Part shown: one piece after another, positions 26,001 through 34,222 of the stretch
How positions within the stretch are numbered: the stretch's first letter is position 1
Layout: each line of letters opens with the position of its first letter
Source of the DNA: Diplonema papillatum
Lineage: Eukaryota > Euglenozoa > Diplonemea > Diplonemida > Diplonemidae
Direction: 5' to 3'
Assembly (NCBI GenBank): GCA_030068145.1
Contig: JAPJBO010000079.1
Span: 186,001 to 250,000, forward strand
Length of the DNA stretch: 64,000 nucleotides
The notes under the pieces: generated by a model
Database searches by the model: none
Told to the model about the DNA's origin: nothing
What the model saw: the letters and a program-made list of their open reading frames with translations, nothing else
Position numbers and translations under genes: made by a program

Positions 26001-27228
26001 TGGGCTGCTCCTCGTCTCGCAGGACATGCAGACGAAGGACGACGAAGACAAGGACATCCGCGCCGACGCCCACAGCGTGCAGCGTGTCCCCGAATACACC
26101 CTCCACCCGAACCTCGACGCCTGGTACCCGAAAGAGGACACCGTCCAACCCCTTTTCCTGCGCGCCGGGAAGCTGCCCATTCTCGTGTGCTCCTACGTCC
26201 AAACCTTCGAGACGAAGGCGGAAAAAGCGGAGAAGCGGCGCCTCGAAAAGCGCCGCATGGAGCAGGACGCCCTCGGCCTGTTGCTCCCGGACGACTGGAG
26301 GGCGAGCGGCAAGAAGCACTACACGCTCGCGTCCATCAAGCAGACCATCGCGTCGCGGCGGGCGGCGAAAAAGAAGCAGGGGACCATCTTCTACAAGGCG
26401 CTGCTGCAAACCGCGGCGAAGCCGGTGCCCTCGGACACGTTCAAGCGGGAGCTCACCGATGTGATCGAAAGCGAGGACCGAATGTCCGATCGCCCCGACT
26501 CGTCGAGAATGGACGACCTGTCTGTCATATCGAATTCCGTTGAGAACGGGAACGACGCCTCGGCCGACCTTTTCCAATACGACCCGAACTTCCTCGACGA
26601 CCCGGAGATCAAGAGTGAGAAGAAGCGGAAGCTTCTGGTCATCCCTTCGCTGCGGGCCACTGTGATCCCGTACTCCCGTGGAAAAGACCTGAAGCAGGAC
26701 GTCAACCAGCAGTTCATGCTGACCCATCCGTGGATCGAGTCGACCCGCCTATCTCTGACCGGCATTCGCAAGGCGAAGATGATCATGATCAACCTCGCTT
26801 TGCAAGACGAGCCGCACATCGAAGCGTCCACCGTCGCGTACGCCGTTGTCTACTTCGAGAAGCTGATCCTGAAGCAGATCGTCACAAAGGCCAACCGAAA
26901 GTTAGTCGCCTCCGTTTGCACGGTGCTCGCGTACAAGTTCTGGGAAAGTCCGGCGGTTGGCTCCGGCGACCTGTCGAAGCTTCTCCGGGATCTCGAGGAG
27001 CACTTCGGTGTAGTGCGCAAGCGCATTATGCAGGCAGAGTTCAAGATTTATGCTTTGCTCAATTTCGACCTCCTTGTGCCTCGCAAGCACGCCGAGCCCC
27101 ACTTCGAACGGCTGCTTGCTCTGTACAACATCACGTCCCAGGAGTACTTGAAACGGAAAGACAATTCTTGGGGGCTCGCCCTCCGCGAAGAAGGTACTGC
27201 CCCGGTCGTGGTCTCTGCCAATCAGTGA
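23026..27228 (+). CDS. PPR-like / CABLES-type cyclin-box fusion protein
   Basis: A continuous 4.2-kb frame encoding 1400 residues. The N-terminal third contains helical repeats resembling pentatricopeptide repeats, for example CERAMLEAYATGGGDFDKAW, CCRALIDVYAK and VGSVLSACTRSHHARQVLE. The C-terminal part matches CABLES (CDK5 and ABL1 enzyme substrate) proteins: YDPNFLDDPE then TVIPYSRGKDLKQDVN (about 1185-1225), followed by the cyclin-like box with IRKAKMIMINLA, STVAYAVVYFEKL and NRKLVASVCTVLAYKF (about 1240-1370). CABLES proteins link cyclin-dependent kinases to other kinases; PPR repeats usually bind RNA in organelles, so the combination is unexpected. The start is uncertain: an in-frame ATG at 22975 precedes a pyrimidine-rich tract and TTAG (22988-22991), so 23026 is preferred if that AG is an acceptor. 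Confidence in the CABLES end is high and in the PPR assignment moderate. Confidence 0.8.
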   Translation: MTDAARDTKCERAMLEAYATGGGDFDKAWRVWEGHRGPHGVKLPKRRVKRRSTFERSVSQLDLRKKSSGISRVSDGNHSTPPRSRRTSMASTFSDTSEDSSLGDARVSYMMMDDACTSAVLACADNDEQVERVLGNVSVDKATAHSGIFVSPPSDDRQKFFARAISLARSVAAAESLFKRSDGDRRCCRALIDVYAKQQQPIGDVFDHLLALDAQHLERTVHDISALAACCRTDEQLSQVLELAPDETAGILVGAINLVSSQGAAEVLYDAAMAQDDPPLDSSQKLRVNYALLRTYAACQVPIDRALDRFVKMTPVDEGLLGMLLACCASDDAVSRVLSLPNVSANEETCTPPGGFVGDTGEDGAAKGNGSAVTSVAFSDALLRSEQRGGTGGVPAQDGSVAVTSKTLATAVEHHNGTLGKRLYERLNALCEPDEWCCQALIAQHVRCGGGHSEPLDIYKQLLRNGGNPNDWTVGSVLSACTRSHHARQVLECGFNTISSFTDALARGIELAAPRLDRCEMLFDLHLELKHCDSMLSSVALAVCAAFQTETGRSPASMRPTSPDASRSENEDVSSYHCLLSPSLLARVADLLRDKARVSIRFDESSFLMNFPSVGVVAFCHCDGASLCGVALDPARPEAPKRRYYLTDSRKKPIFSFYAKQVLPHAAHYCSPESANWVVGETSGNGRRSQLLHVIKSVVAKSWVRRAGLVWEHAIDYMTAGEMLVLLAALQSGNPRAVREGTPNRVKKVSVVLSPQEISRGAMEYSDSEASTTTSGEKPSPVAFMGRPPPAKRCLKTPFKTPLPLNFDSIPAYGPNTAPSSARVFRTPTTPVDRHSLVAIYNQTVREKSEADPNFTGTITRADAIQSKGIQALLVPIEEYFDCSEALGDRVLTSDDFVGEVLSRCAMRHGSFGASVQIQNFGQAGDLHVGVAPAAAVFAKMERRRLAVTFLSQIVSERDPGICERVQDWLHRTRTAHPSDLALLARQRSQARGLLLVSQDMQTKDDEDKDIRADAHSVQRVPEYTLHPNLDAWYPKEDTVQPLFLRAGKLPILVCSYVQTFETKAEKAEKRRLEKRRMEQDALGLLLPDDWRASGKKHYTLASIKQTIASRRAAKKKQGTIFYKALLQTAAKPVPSDTFKRELTDVIESEDRMSDRPDSSRMDDLSVISNSVENGNDASADLFQYDPNFLDDPEIKSEKKRKLLVIPSLRATVIPYSRGKDLKQDVNQQFMLTHPWIESTRLSLTGIRKAKMIMINLALQDEPHIEASTVAYAVVYFEKLILKQIVTKANRKLVASVCTVLAYKFWESPAVGSGDLSKLLRDLEEHFGVVRKRIMQAEFKIYALLNFDLLVPRKHAEPHFERLLALYNITSQEYLKRKDNSWGLALREEGTAPVVVSANQ

Positions 27229-28254
27229 AACCCGTTCTGCACACAACGCGTCCCTCCGCCACCAGATCCACCCCGAAAATCAGACCCGCCCACTCATGCG
27301 AGGAACGAAGCACCGCACCTAGAAACCGAACGAAGCTCTGCGGAGAGGAGAGTGCAGTGCGTAACTCGAAGGCTCCCACCACAGTATCCCAAGACATTAG
27401 TTAAACCCGCGAAGGGTCAGTGCGGAGCTCAAAAGCTTGCACAGCACCACCCCAACACGCTAGTGAAACCCGCGAAGGATGGGGGCTAGGTATTACCTGC
27501 CAGTCCTTCTCCACAACGAACCGAAAGCAGCTCGGATATAGTTTACAGTTCATCTACCCTGCCAATACCAATACAATTCCAGCGAATCATGTTGTGACGC
27601 ACGCTGGTTTCCTGGACAGCTTTTTCATTTGTTGTAGCCAGTGCCGTTGCATAGACCAACCGGGAGGGGCCGTGCGTTGGAACCAGAACGTCGTCAAAGG
27701 TTTTCTGTGCAGTTGCCATGGGCACCCCTTTGGTGTCTCTCTAGCATCCAAAAAAGAAGACAAAATCGCCGAAAACCACACAAAAAAGAAAAGCTGTCCT
27801 CTGGCTCCTTCGTCTGGCGAACTGCTTCAGGGCTCTCGCCGCGCGCAACAGTCTCGCTTGGCTGTGCTCCTTCCGCAGTCCCATTCCTCTTCTTAGTTGC
27901 AGTTTTCTGTGGCTGTTGCACGCTTGAGCGGAACTCGACGACAAGCCCGCGGTCGGTGTCCTTCATAAAAGGTAAAAAGAGCTGTCTTGCCCACGAGGAA
28001 AAATTGACGAAGGGATGTTGATGAGAGTGTGATGCGCTATACCAGATGCTCGAAAGACATGACCCCCGCGTTGCTTCGGATAGAGGATCCGTCAATAGAT
28101 TGTCGCGTGTGTCTGCGGCACGTTAACCCACCGCCCCCCCACCAGCAACGGCGTGTCTCGTGTCCCCCATCCCGGGAATTTACCCCGTCCCACGGGAGAA
28201 CCCTTCGATCGCCAAAAAAGTCCGAACACAGGAAAAGGAGGGGTCTCGCGAGCG
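27229..28254. other. Intergenic DNA, nothing recognised
   Basis: About 1 kb between two + strand genes. A short near-duplicate (ACACGCTAGTGAAACCCGCGAAGG and AAGACATTAG...ACCCGCGAAGG, about 27390-27480) is the only structure noted. Confidence 0.4.
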
Positions 28255-29973
28255 ATGCAACATATCGCCCGCGTCTGGGACCCTCGCCCCATTGAACCCA
28301 CATTCGAAAAGAAGTGGCCTGCGTGCGCGGCGTTGCAGGGCCAGATGCGGCTGGCACCCAACCTGTTGGCGGCGTCGCGGGGGATCCTCGGCGCCCCCGC
28401 AGCGAGAACCACCGGAACGAAGAAGTCCGCCGGTGCCACCGCCGCCAAGTGGCGGCCGCGGTCAGCGAAGCACCGCAACCGAGCCTCAGGCAGCCTCGCT
28501 AGCCTCACCCCGTTCGCCGGGTGGCAGATGGGCGCCGGTGTCTTCCACGGCTTTTTGCCCGCCACCGGCGCGTCCGTCGACCTGCACATACGGCAGCCCC
28601 TCGCTGCACACGCATCTCCCGCAATGCCTTTGGCCGCACCAGAGACGAAGGTGCTTTCCTCCTCCAGCATCCACGTCTTGCGCAACTTGCTTCAGCCAAT
28701 ACCGACGGCGTGCGAGCCGCCGAAAGTCACCTTTCGCGCAGCCCGAATACGCGGGTCGGGACTGGCGGTAGCAGCAGCCACCCTCGCCGCCGCTGCTCTC
28801 GTTGCGGGCAGCCTCGCCCGTCCAACGACCGTGCACGCGAACCTGCGCCCTGGGGCGGCCCGAATAGTGAGCGGCCAGCGACGCGGGTCGGGACTGGCTG
28901 TAGTTGCAGCCCTCGCCGCCGCTGCGCTCTCGGTTGCGGGCAGCCTCGTCCGTCCGTCGACCGTGCACGACTGGGCTCCGGACAAGCAAGCCGCGAACCT
29001 GAACTCCGGGACAGCCCGAATACTGAGCGGCCAGCGACGCGGGTCGGGACTGGCGGTAGTGGCAGCCACCCTCGCCGCCGCTGCTCTCTCGGTTGTTGCC
29101 CGTCCGACGACCGTACACCACCGTGCTCCGGTGTGCAAACCGAAGCAAGCCGCGAACCTGAACTCCGGGTCTTCCCCTCCCAAAGTGAAGTGCGCAGCGC
29201 GGTTGCGGCAGACTCAGTCGGCGGCGTGCGCTGCCGCTGCCGCTGCGCCGGTCCGGGCCGCCCAAGAATCTCCGGCGGGGCTCGCGCCTGCCGACGATGA
29301 ACCCGCGCAGCCGCGTCGCGAGGGCGACTGCGGGGGAGGCGCCCTGCCCGGCCTGCCCTGGGGCGCCCCGCGGGCGGCGGAGTTCGGCGACGAGGAGGAG
29401 CTGTGCGGGTTTTCGGTGGGCTCCGGCCGGCGTTTTTCGCTGCTCGGCCTCTTCGAAGCGCGGCCGTCCTCCGCCGACGACGAGCCCGGCGAGGCGCCGG
29501 CGAAGCACGAAGGCCCCCGTGCCTTCGCCCCGAGAAGGACGCCGGCCCCTTCGCAGCCGAAGAAGCTCTGCAGCGAACAACTGCGCTGGTCAACCGGCAA
29601 GCCGGACAAATGGAAGGCACGCACGAATCCGACGATCGTTTACGCGAAGTTTACCAGAACGACGCCTTCGTCCTCCGAACGCTCACGTTCGCGGCTCGAG
29701 GAAGTCGGTTCGCCGGTGTCCCGGTACCGCCGCCGTGCGCGACGGCAGCAGCAGGGAGTTGTGCTCGGAGCCTCCGGATTAAATGCGTCGACGTCGTCGT
29801 TGCCGGCTCGGTTGCGGGGCGCGAAGCCACCAGGCCCGTCGGTCGAGCGGTGGGCTGCCGACGACGACGCATGGGGACGCTTCACCGAGCTTCAAACGGC
29901 CGCCGGCGCTGTTGCGTCGGACAGCCGCACCGAAACGTGCGATTTAATGCCATCCTCGATCAACCGCAGCTGA
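28255..29973 (+). CDS. Hypothetical Ala/Arg-rich protein with repeated hydrophobic segments
   Basis: The frame from the ATG at 28255 encodes about 572 residues. The middle (about 165-310) has three copies of a 43-53 residue unit around RGSGLAVVAATLAAAAL and RPTTVH. Each unit has a hydrophobic Ala/Val/Leu stretch long enough to be membrane-spanning, and unit spacings are multiples of three bases, which supports translation. The C-terminal half is Pro/Arg/Ser-rich. No homologue or domain is recognised. Long frames also exist on the minus strand over the same GC-rich DNA, so the coding strand is not certain; + is preferred for its length, co-orientation with its neighbours and in-frame repeats. 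Confidence 0.5.
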   Translation: MQHIARVWDPRPIEPTFEKKWPACAALQGQMRLAPNLLAASRGILGAPAARTTGTKKSAGATAAKWRPRSAKHRNRASGSLASLTPFAGWQMGAGVFHGFLPATGASVDLHIRQPLAAHASPAMPLAAPETKVLSSSSIHVLRNLLQPIPTACEPPKVTFRAARIRGSGLAVAAATLAAAALVAGSLARPTTVHANLRPGAARIVSGQRRGSGLAVVAALAAAALSVAGSLVRPSTVHDWAPDKQAANLNSGTARILSGQRRGSGLAVVAATLAAAALSVVARPTTVHHRAPVCKPKQAANLNSGSSPPKVKCAARLRQTQSAACAAAAAAPVRAAQESPAGLAPADDEPAQPRREGDCGGGALPGLPWGAPRAAEFGDEEELCGFSVGSGRRFSLLGLFEARPSSADDEPGEAPAKHEGPRAFAPRRTPAPSQPKKLCSEQLRWSTGKPDKWKARTNPTIVYAKFTRTTPSSSERSRSRLEEVGSPVSRYRRRARRQQQGVVLGASGLNASTSSLPARLRGAKPPGPSVERWAADDDAWGRFTELQTAAGAVASDSRTETCDLMPSSINRS

Positions 29974-31064
29974 ACCGAGGGGGACGGTATTTTCGTCTTA
30001 CCTCGGCTGTTCGGGACGTTCGATTCCTTCATGACCGCGTGTGTACCAATAGGTCAAAATGTCCTTCGAGGTGCCTCGAGATACTTTTTCCCGATATTAA
30101 AGATTTTGGAAATGCTGCAGGCAACCCGTGTTCTCGCTGGATTCGAAGTAGAGCAGGGAACTCCGCCGCATCACTCGTCGCTCGATTCATGGCAGCTGCT
30201 TGCAGATTCTAAGAGTTGCCGGCGGGCACTAAAGGTGGAGTAGCACACACATCTGCATCGTCCGGCACCTGGAAGTTGCTTCCGCCCGAAAAACTAATTT
30301 CTTAGACCGACCAGCTGGATCCGAGCGCCTCTCATTCGCGGCACCACGCGGCTCAATAACCAGTCGCACCAACCAGTGCTCTGACTGTTTTATGCAGCAG
30401 TTGAGGGTCTGCCGACCGTCATCTTCTGCAGGCACAACCAACCAACGTGAAACCCTCCATCCCCCAGTTAGCATTCAGCCCCTGGTGCCTCGATCGTGAC
30501 ACCTGTCACCGTCCAAGGTCCTACTTTCCTCTCTGCATGGCTAGCCTCCCTGCCCCGCAAGTAATCCAACACGTCTTTTCCCCTTAGCGCTTCACGTTTT
30601 CCTTCGCACCACTCTGCTGCGTACGACTGAGTGACCATTACCAAAGTGCGCCTGAGCCGCTGGGCTGGACACGAATAGGCTGGACAAGACTACAGCGAAG
30701 CAATAGAGCACCAGAGGAGTACACTGCACCGGTAGTTGCGTATCTTGCTTTTGCCGCTGTGATTGTTCTACCGACCACGACTATCCCTCTTCGCTTTTCG
30801 ACCGGTTCGAAGTAAGTATAGGACTTCCTCCGACCATGCTGCGCAGTTGTTAAACCTCTCTCTCTCTCTCTCGCATTGGAAACGTAGCTAGCGCACAAGG
30901 TTTGCCTGCTCTCGCACCTACTCTCCGATACCAAAAAGATGCTCTACTCTAACTCTCTCTCTTACTCTCTCCGATACCAAATAGATGCTCTCTTCTCTCT
31001 CTCTCACTCTCTCGCATCAATTATCGGCAGTGCAGACTGAGGTGTACAGGACACGGACCAGGAA
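29974..31064. other. Intergenic DNA with (TC)n pyrimidine tracts
   Basis: No gene seen. TC-rich runs at about 30857-30876 and 30950-31014 end just before GGCAG at 31026-31030, 35 bp upstream of the next ATG. This is the layout of a splice (cis or trans) acceptor. Confidence 0.5.
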
Positions 31065-32417
31065 ATGGCAGCGATTTCTCCGAATAATGGCGTGGGGCCG
31101 GACGAGATGGAGCGACTGATGGTGAAATTCTACGTCCAGGTCATCACAGCCGAGGTGCTGCTGGACAAGGAGCTGCTGAGCCGCGTCGACGAGGTGCTGG
31201 ACATGCGGTCGGTGAAGCGGTTCTGCAACCAGGTCGCGTTCGTGGGGCGCGACGAGTTCGCCCTCGCGTGCGTACTGCGGGCCTGCCGGTGCCTGGTGCG
31301 GGCGGCGGGGAAGGAAGACCCCGCCGTGAGGAAGCTGCTGGGGACCATCCTGACCGGGATGCTGGTCGGCCCCACCACGGGGCAGTGCGCGTACGACGCG
31401 CTGCGGGTGGTCATCGAGTCGGAGGGGAGGCTCGACTCGGCGCTGGACATGCTGGCCGCCGGGCTGGAGCAGTGCTGCGCCTCGAAGGAGGCGCTCTTCG
31501 CCGATTTGAAGGCGAAGCCGCAGACTGGGCATCTCGTCTCGCGTGTGCTCTTCTGCTACGAGCAGCTCTTCTTGGCGGTCATCCTGCACGAGCAGGGCGT
31601 CGAGACTCTGCTGCAGGCAGAGCTAGTGTCTGGCGCAGCCTTCGCGGACTTGCTCCAGGCGGCGTGGACCGACGACGCTGACCAGGGACAGAGCGTCGGC
31701 ATGCGGTACTGGGCGGTGCGGTCTGTGGCCGCTCTGTGCATCGCGTCGCCGCGGCGGTGCCTGCAGATGATCCCTTTTTTGTGGACGGCCGCCTTTGTCG
31801 AGGAGAAGACCCCCGTCGGCTCGCTGGCCGTCGCGCTGCTTTGGGACCTCGCCTTCGTCCACCCGCAACTGGGCGCGTCGGTGGGCGAGGAGGACGACGA
31901 CGACGGCCCCGCGGGCGCCGAAGAGGCCGGGGAGAGGAGCGAACGCGGGTCGTCGTGCGGCTTCCAGTTCTTGCCGGACCTGATCGACAGCCCGGTTGCG
32001 GACAGGCACCGGGCGACGGTTTACGGGATGTGCCGGTTGCTGTTGACGAGTCGATGTTCCAGTCCGGAGTACCTGCTCGCGAAGCTTACTCGTGCGGTCA
32101 ATGCTTCGGCTGATTTGGTGGCTCAGAAGCTCTTCGACGCGTTTCTGTCGCAGTTCATCGACGCCGGGAACAGTGAGGTGGTCGCAAACGGCGTAGTCCA
32201 GCTCTGCGTCGAGTTGCACTCCTCCGGCGAACTCGACCTGCGCGACGCCAACCGGCCGCCGCTGTCGGTGGTGCTGCTGGCGGCCCCTCTCAAGCCGTTC
32301 GAGGAGCTCCTGACAGCCGTCGTCGCAACCGTGCAGCGGAACTTCTGCGACTTCTTCGGCGTTTCTCCGGACACAAATCTGGTGCACCGCTGGCTGGGCC
32401 TCGCGGTTTCGTCTTGA
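31065..32417 (+). CDS. Condensin subunit G (Cnd3 domain)-like protein
   Basis: A 450-residue, largely helical protein. The middle and C-terminal parts resemble the conserved C-terminal domain of condensin subunit G: MRYWAVRSVAALCIASPRRC (vestige of the 'AvrclGL.cLl' repeat), ALLWDLAFVHPQ (the 'D-hydrophobic-H' repeat) and RATVYGMCRLLLTSRCSSPEYLLAKLT, matching the 'EGlcKLlL.gr..sp.lLskL' signature. An acidic insert (EEDDDDGP) separates the two halves. Condensin G is a HEAT-repeat subunit of the chromosome-compacting complex and normally about 900-1000 residues, so this copy has less than half the usual length; N-terminal HEAT repeats are absent or on unseen exons. The ATG at 31065 is the first after an in-frame stop and after a pyrimidine tract plus CAG. 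The family call is by motif recognition only; another HEAT-repeat protein remains possible. Confidence 0.6.
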   Translation: MAAISPNNGVGPDEMERLMVKFYVQVITAEVLLDKELLSRVDEVLDMRSVKRFCNQVAFVGRDEFALACVLRACRCLVRAAGKEDPAVRKLLGTILTGMLVGPTTGQCAYDALRVVIESEGRLDSALDMLAAGLEQCCASKEALFADLKAKPQTGHLVSRVLFCYEQLFLAVILHEQGVETLLQAELVSGAAFADLLQAAWTDDADQGQSVGMRYWAVRSVAALCIASPRRCLQMIPFLWTAAFVEEKTPVGSLAVALLWDLAFVHPQLGASVGEEDDDDGPAGAEEAGERSERGSSCGFQFLPDLIDSPVADRHRATVYGMCRLLLTSRCSSPEYLLAKLTRAVNASADLVAQKLFDAFLSQFIDAGNSEVVANGVVQLCVELHSSGELDLRDANRPPLSVVLLAAPLKPFEELLTAVVATVQRNFCDFFGVSPDTNLVHRWLGLAVSS

Positions 32418-33382
32418 ACAAGAGACCTCATACTAAAAAATTGACCAAGGACCCGCACTGAAAAACTGGCGCGCTATCCATCTCAGAAAGAGATGGTGTC
32501 TCTTGAGCGAAGGCGTGCCTTGTGCTCATTTCGAAGGAGGCTAGGGGGGGACAACTACAAAGTGGGTCTTTTTTGTTGAACGCTTACGCCCGCCACTAAA
32601 CCCAGATTTACCTGTGTTTCGTGTGGGCTACAGCACATTTACCTCCTTTGATCTATCGCAACTGGCAGTCTCCTCAAGCATTTCCTACAAAGCAGGTGCT
32701 TATCCAAAAAAACTAAGGTGCTCTGGTCTCGATGAGGCCGATTTTGAAAGAGTCCAATCAACCACGAGACACGCTTTACTCAAAATATCTGGAAGCAAGA
32801 GATGCGAGCGGATATCGAGACAGGACGGTTCCACGCCCACAACGTTCAAAGAATGTCTGTTTCAAAGAGACGCCGTCACGAACCGGCACAAAGAAACGCG
32901 GCAAAATGCGTCGACCACGAAAAGGTCAAAACAATGAGAGTGGGGACACAGCGCCGAGCTGATATTCCTGCCCCCATTCTCCCATCTCTCATGTCTCTCG
33001 CGCCGTCGGGAACGGTCCTGCTGCTACCACTCGTTTTTTTTTCCTTCTTCCGTTTCCTTCCGAGATTCAATCGCGATGCAACCGACAACTGTCGCAACCT
33101 CAACCAATTCCCAGGCTCCACAACAATACTGGTGGGGAGACAGTGGGGGCGGGAACGAATCATTCACAACAAGAAAGTTTACCACGATTACCAATTCTTC
33201 TTTCTCCTCGACCTCCCTACCCCTCCCACGCGCCCCCACCCAATCCACCTGTCCTGAGCGGATCCCTTTCACTCCATTTCCATAACGGAAGGAGCAGGAG
33301 TATTCCCCAGAGTGTGGTAGTAGTATTGTAAGCATCTAGCGCTCCCACCTTTTTTCAAAGAAAAACATACGTTGGGACCGGA
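32418..33382. repeat. Intergenic DNA with an inverted dispersed repeat (32521-32703)
   Basis: About 32521-32703 is the reverse complement of 44050-44234, sharing GTGCTCATTTCGAAGGAG, ACGCCCGCCACTAAACCCAG, TACCTCCTTTGATCTATCGC and AAGCATTTCCTACAA. The remainder shows only short frames. A pyrimidine run plus AAAG lies just before the next gene. Confidence 0.8.
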
Positions 33383-33964
33383 ATGGAAGACGAAGATATC
33401 GGAACCGTGTTCGTATGGAACGTATCGGAGAGGGTGCCAGACTCGAACATACAGGAGATGTTCGGGTTCTGCGGGAAGGTGGAGGAGTTTAAGAAGCAGT
33501 GGGACATGAAGAAGCAAACCTTGGGATTCGTCGTTCGCTTCGCGAAGCCGAGCGCCGCGCTCGCGGCCTGCGCGCTGAACAACAGCCTCGTCGACAACCG
33601 GGCAATCCGCGTCGAAGGGCACCCCAAAATCCAGGCCGAAGCCGATCGAAACGCCCGCGACGCGGACCAACCCTTGGCCCGCGACGACACCGCCCCCACC
33701 GACGTCCTGCTCTCCCTACTCAAAGCGCAAGGGAACGACGGGGCGAAGAAGCCTGTCGAACCTTGCGCGCACTGCACGTCGAAGCGTCACGTGACAGAAG
33801 ACTGTCCCATCCTCGACTCGGGGTCGTCATCTTCGTGCAGCGACTCGTCGTCGTCGTCGAGCCGGCGGAAGCGCAAGCGAAGCAAGAAGAGCAAGAAAGA
33901 AAAGCACCGCAAAACTAAGAAGTCGAAGAGCGAAAAGAAGAGCAGCAAGAAGCGCCGGAAATAA
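33383..33964 (+). CDS. RRM and CCHC zinc-knuckle RNA-binding protein, SR-like
   Basis: A 193-residue protein. Residues about 8-78 form an RNA-recognition motif: GTVFVWNVSE is the RNP2-type strand and LGFVVRFAKPSAALAAC the RNP1-type strand and helix. A single CCHC zinc knuckle with correct spacing (CAHCTSKRHVTEDC, C-x2-C-x4-H-x4-C) follows at about 127-140. The tail (about 145-193) is a Ser run followed by Lys/Arg/Ser-rich sequence resembling RS/KS nuclear-speckle domains. The order RRM, zinc knuckle, basic Ser-rich tail is that of SR-type or U11/U12-associated splicing factors, so a nuclear pre-mRNA processing role is likely. The ATG at 33383 follows a pyrimidine tract and AAAG at about 33345-33360. 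Well supported as an RNA-binding protein; the exact orthologue is not identified. Confidence 0.85.
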   Translation: MEDEDIGTVFVWNVSERVPDSNIQEMFGFCGKVEEFKKQWDMKKQTLGFVVRFAKPSAALAACALNNSLVDNRAIRVEGHPKIQAEADRNARDADQPLARDDTAPTDVLLSLLKAQGNDGAKKPVEPCAHCTSKRHVTEDCPILDSGSSSSCSDSSSSSSRRKRKRSKKSKKEKHRKTKKSKSEKKSSKKRRK

Positions 33965-34117
33965 CACCCCCCTCCTTCCCTCCGGGTGGCGGGGGGTGCT
34001 CAGGACGGCGAAAACGCTTCAACAACGCGTGTGCGCACTGCACGCACGCGGACGACTGTCACCGCAACTGGGGATGTCCACAAGTGCGTCGCCTTCGACC
34101 CCTGCAACACGTGAGCT
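33965..34117. other. Short intergenic segment
   Basis: The immediate 3' flank of the RRM gene, with a CCCTCCGGGTGGCGGGGGG palindrome-like stretch near 33977-33995. No gene seen. Confidence 0.35.
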
Positions 34118-34222
34118 GGTCCATCCCCTCTTGATAGACCGTGATAGTTCGAATAATACAGCACCGGGCAATTCGATGCAGCTCTAGGGACTAGAGATGG
34201 ACCTGATAGACCGTGGTGGACC
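34118..34222 (-). mobile_element. MITE-like element, family 1, copy b
   Basis: A 105-bp core bounded by GGTCCATCCCC and GGTGGACC. Its reverse complement matches 55767-55871 almost throughout, including GGTCTATCAGGTCCATCTCT and GCATCGAATTGCC. Similarity continues 10-20 bp beyond the core on both sides (TCACAGTGAAT; GTGTTGC-type), so the true element is about 130-140 bp. No coding capacity. Confidence 0.75.

Noticed and set aside
24475..26727. 750-residue minus-strand frame
   Set aside because: Shadow of the PPR-CABLES gene caused by high GC; the plus-strand frame has recognisable domains.
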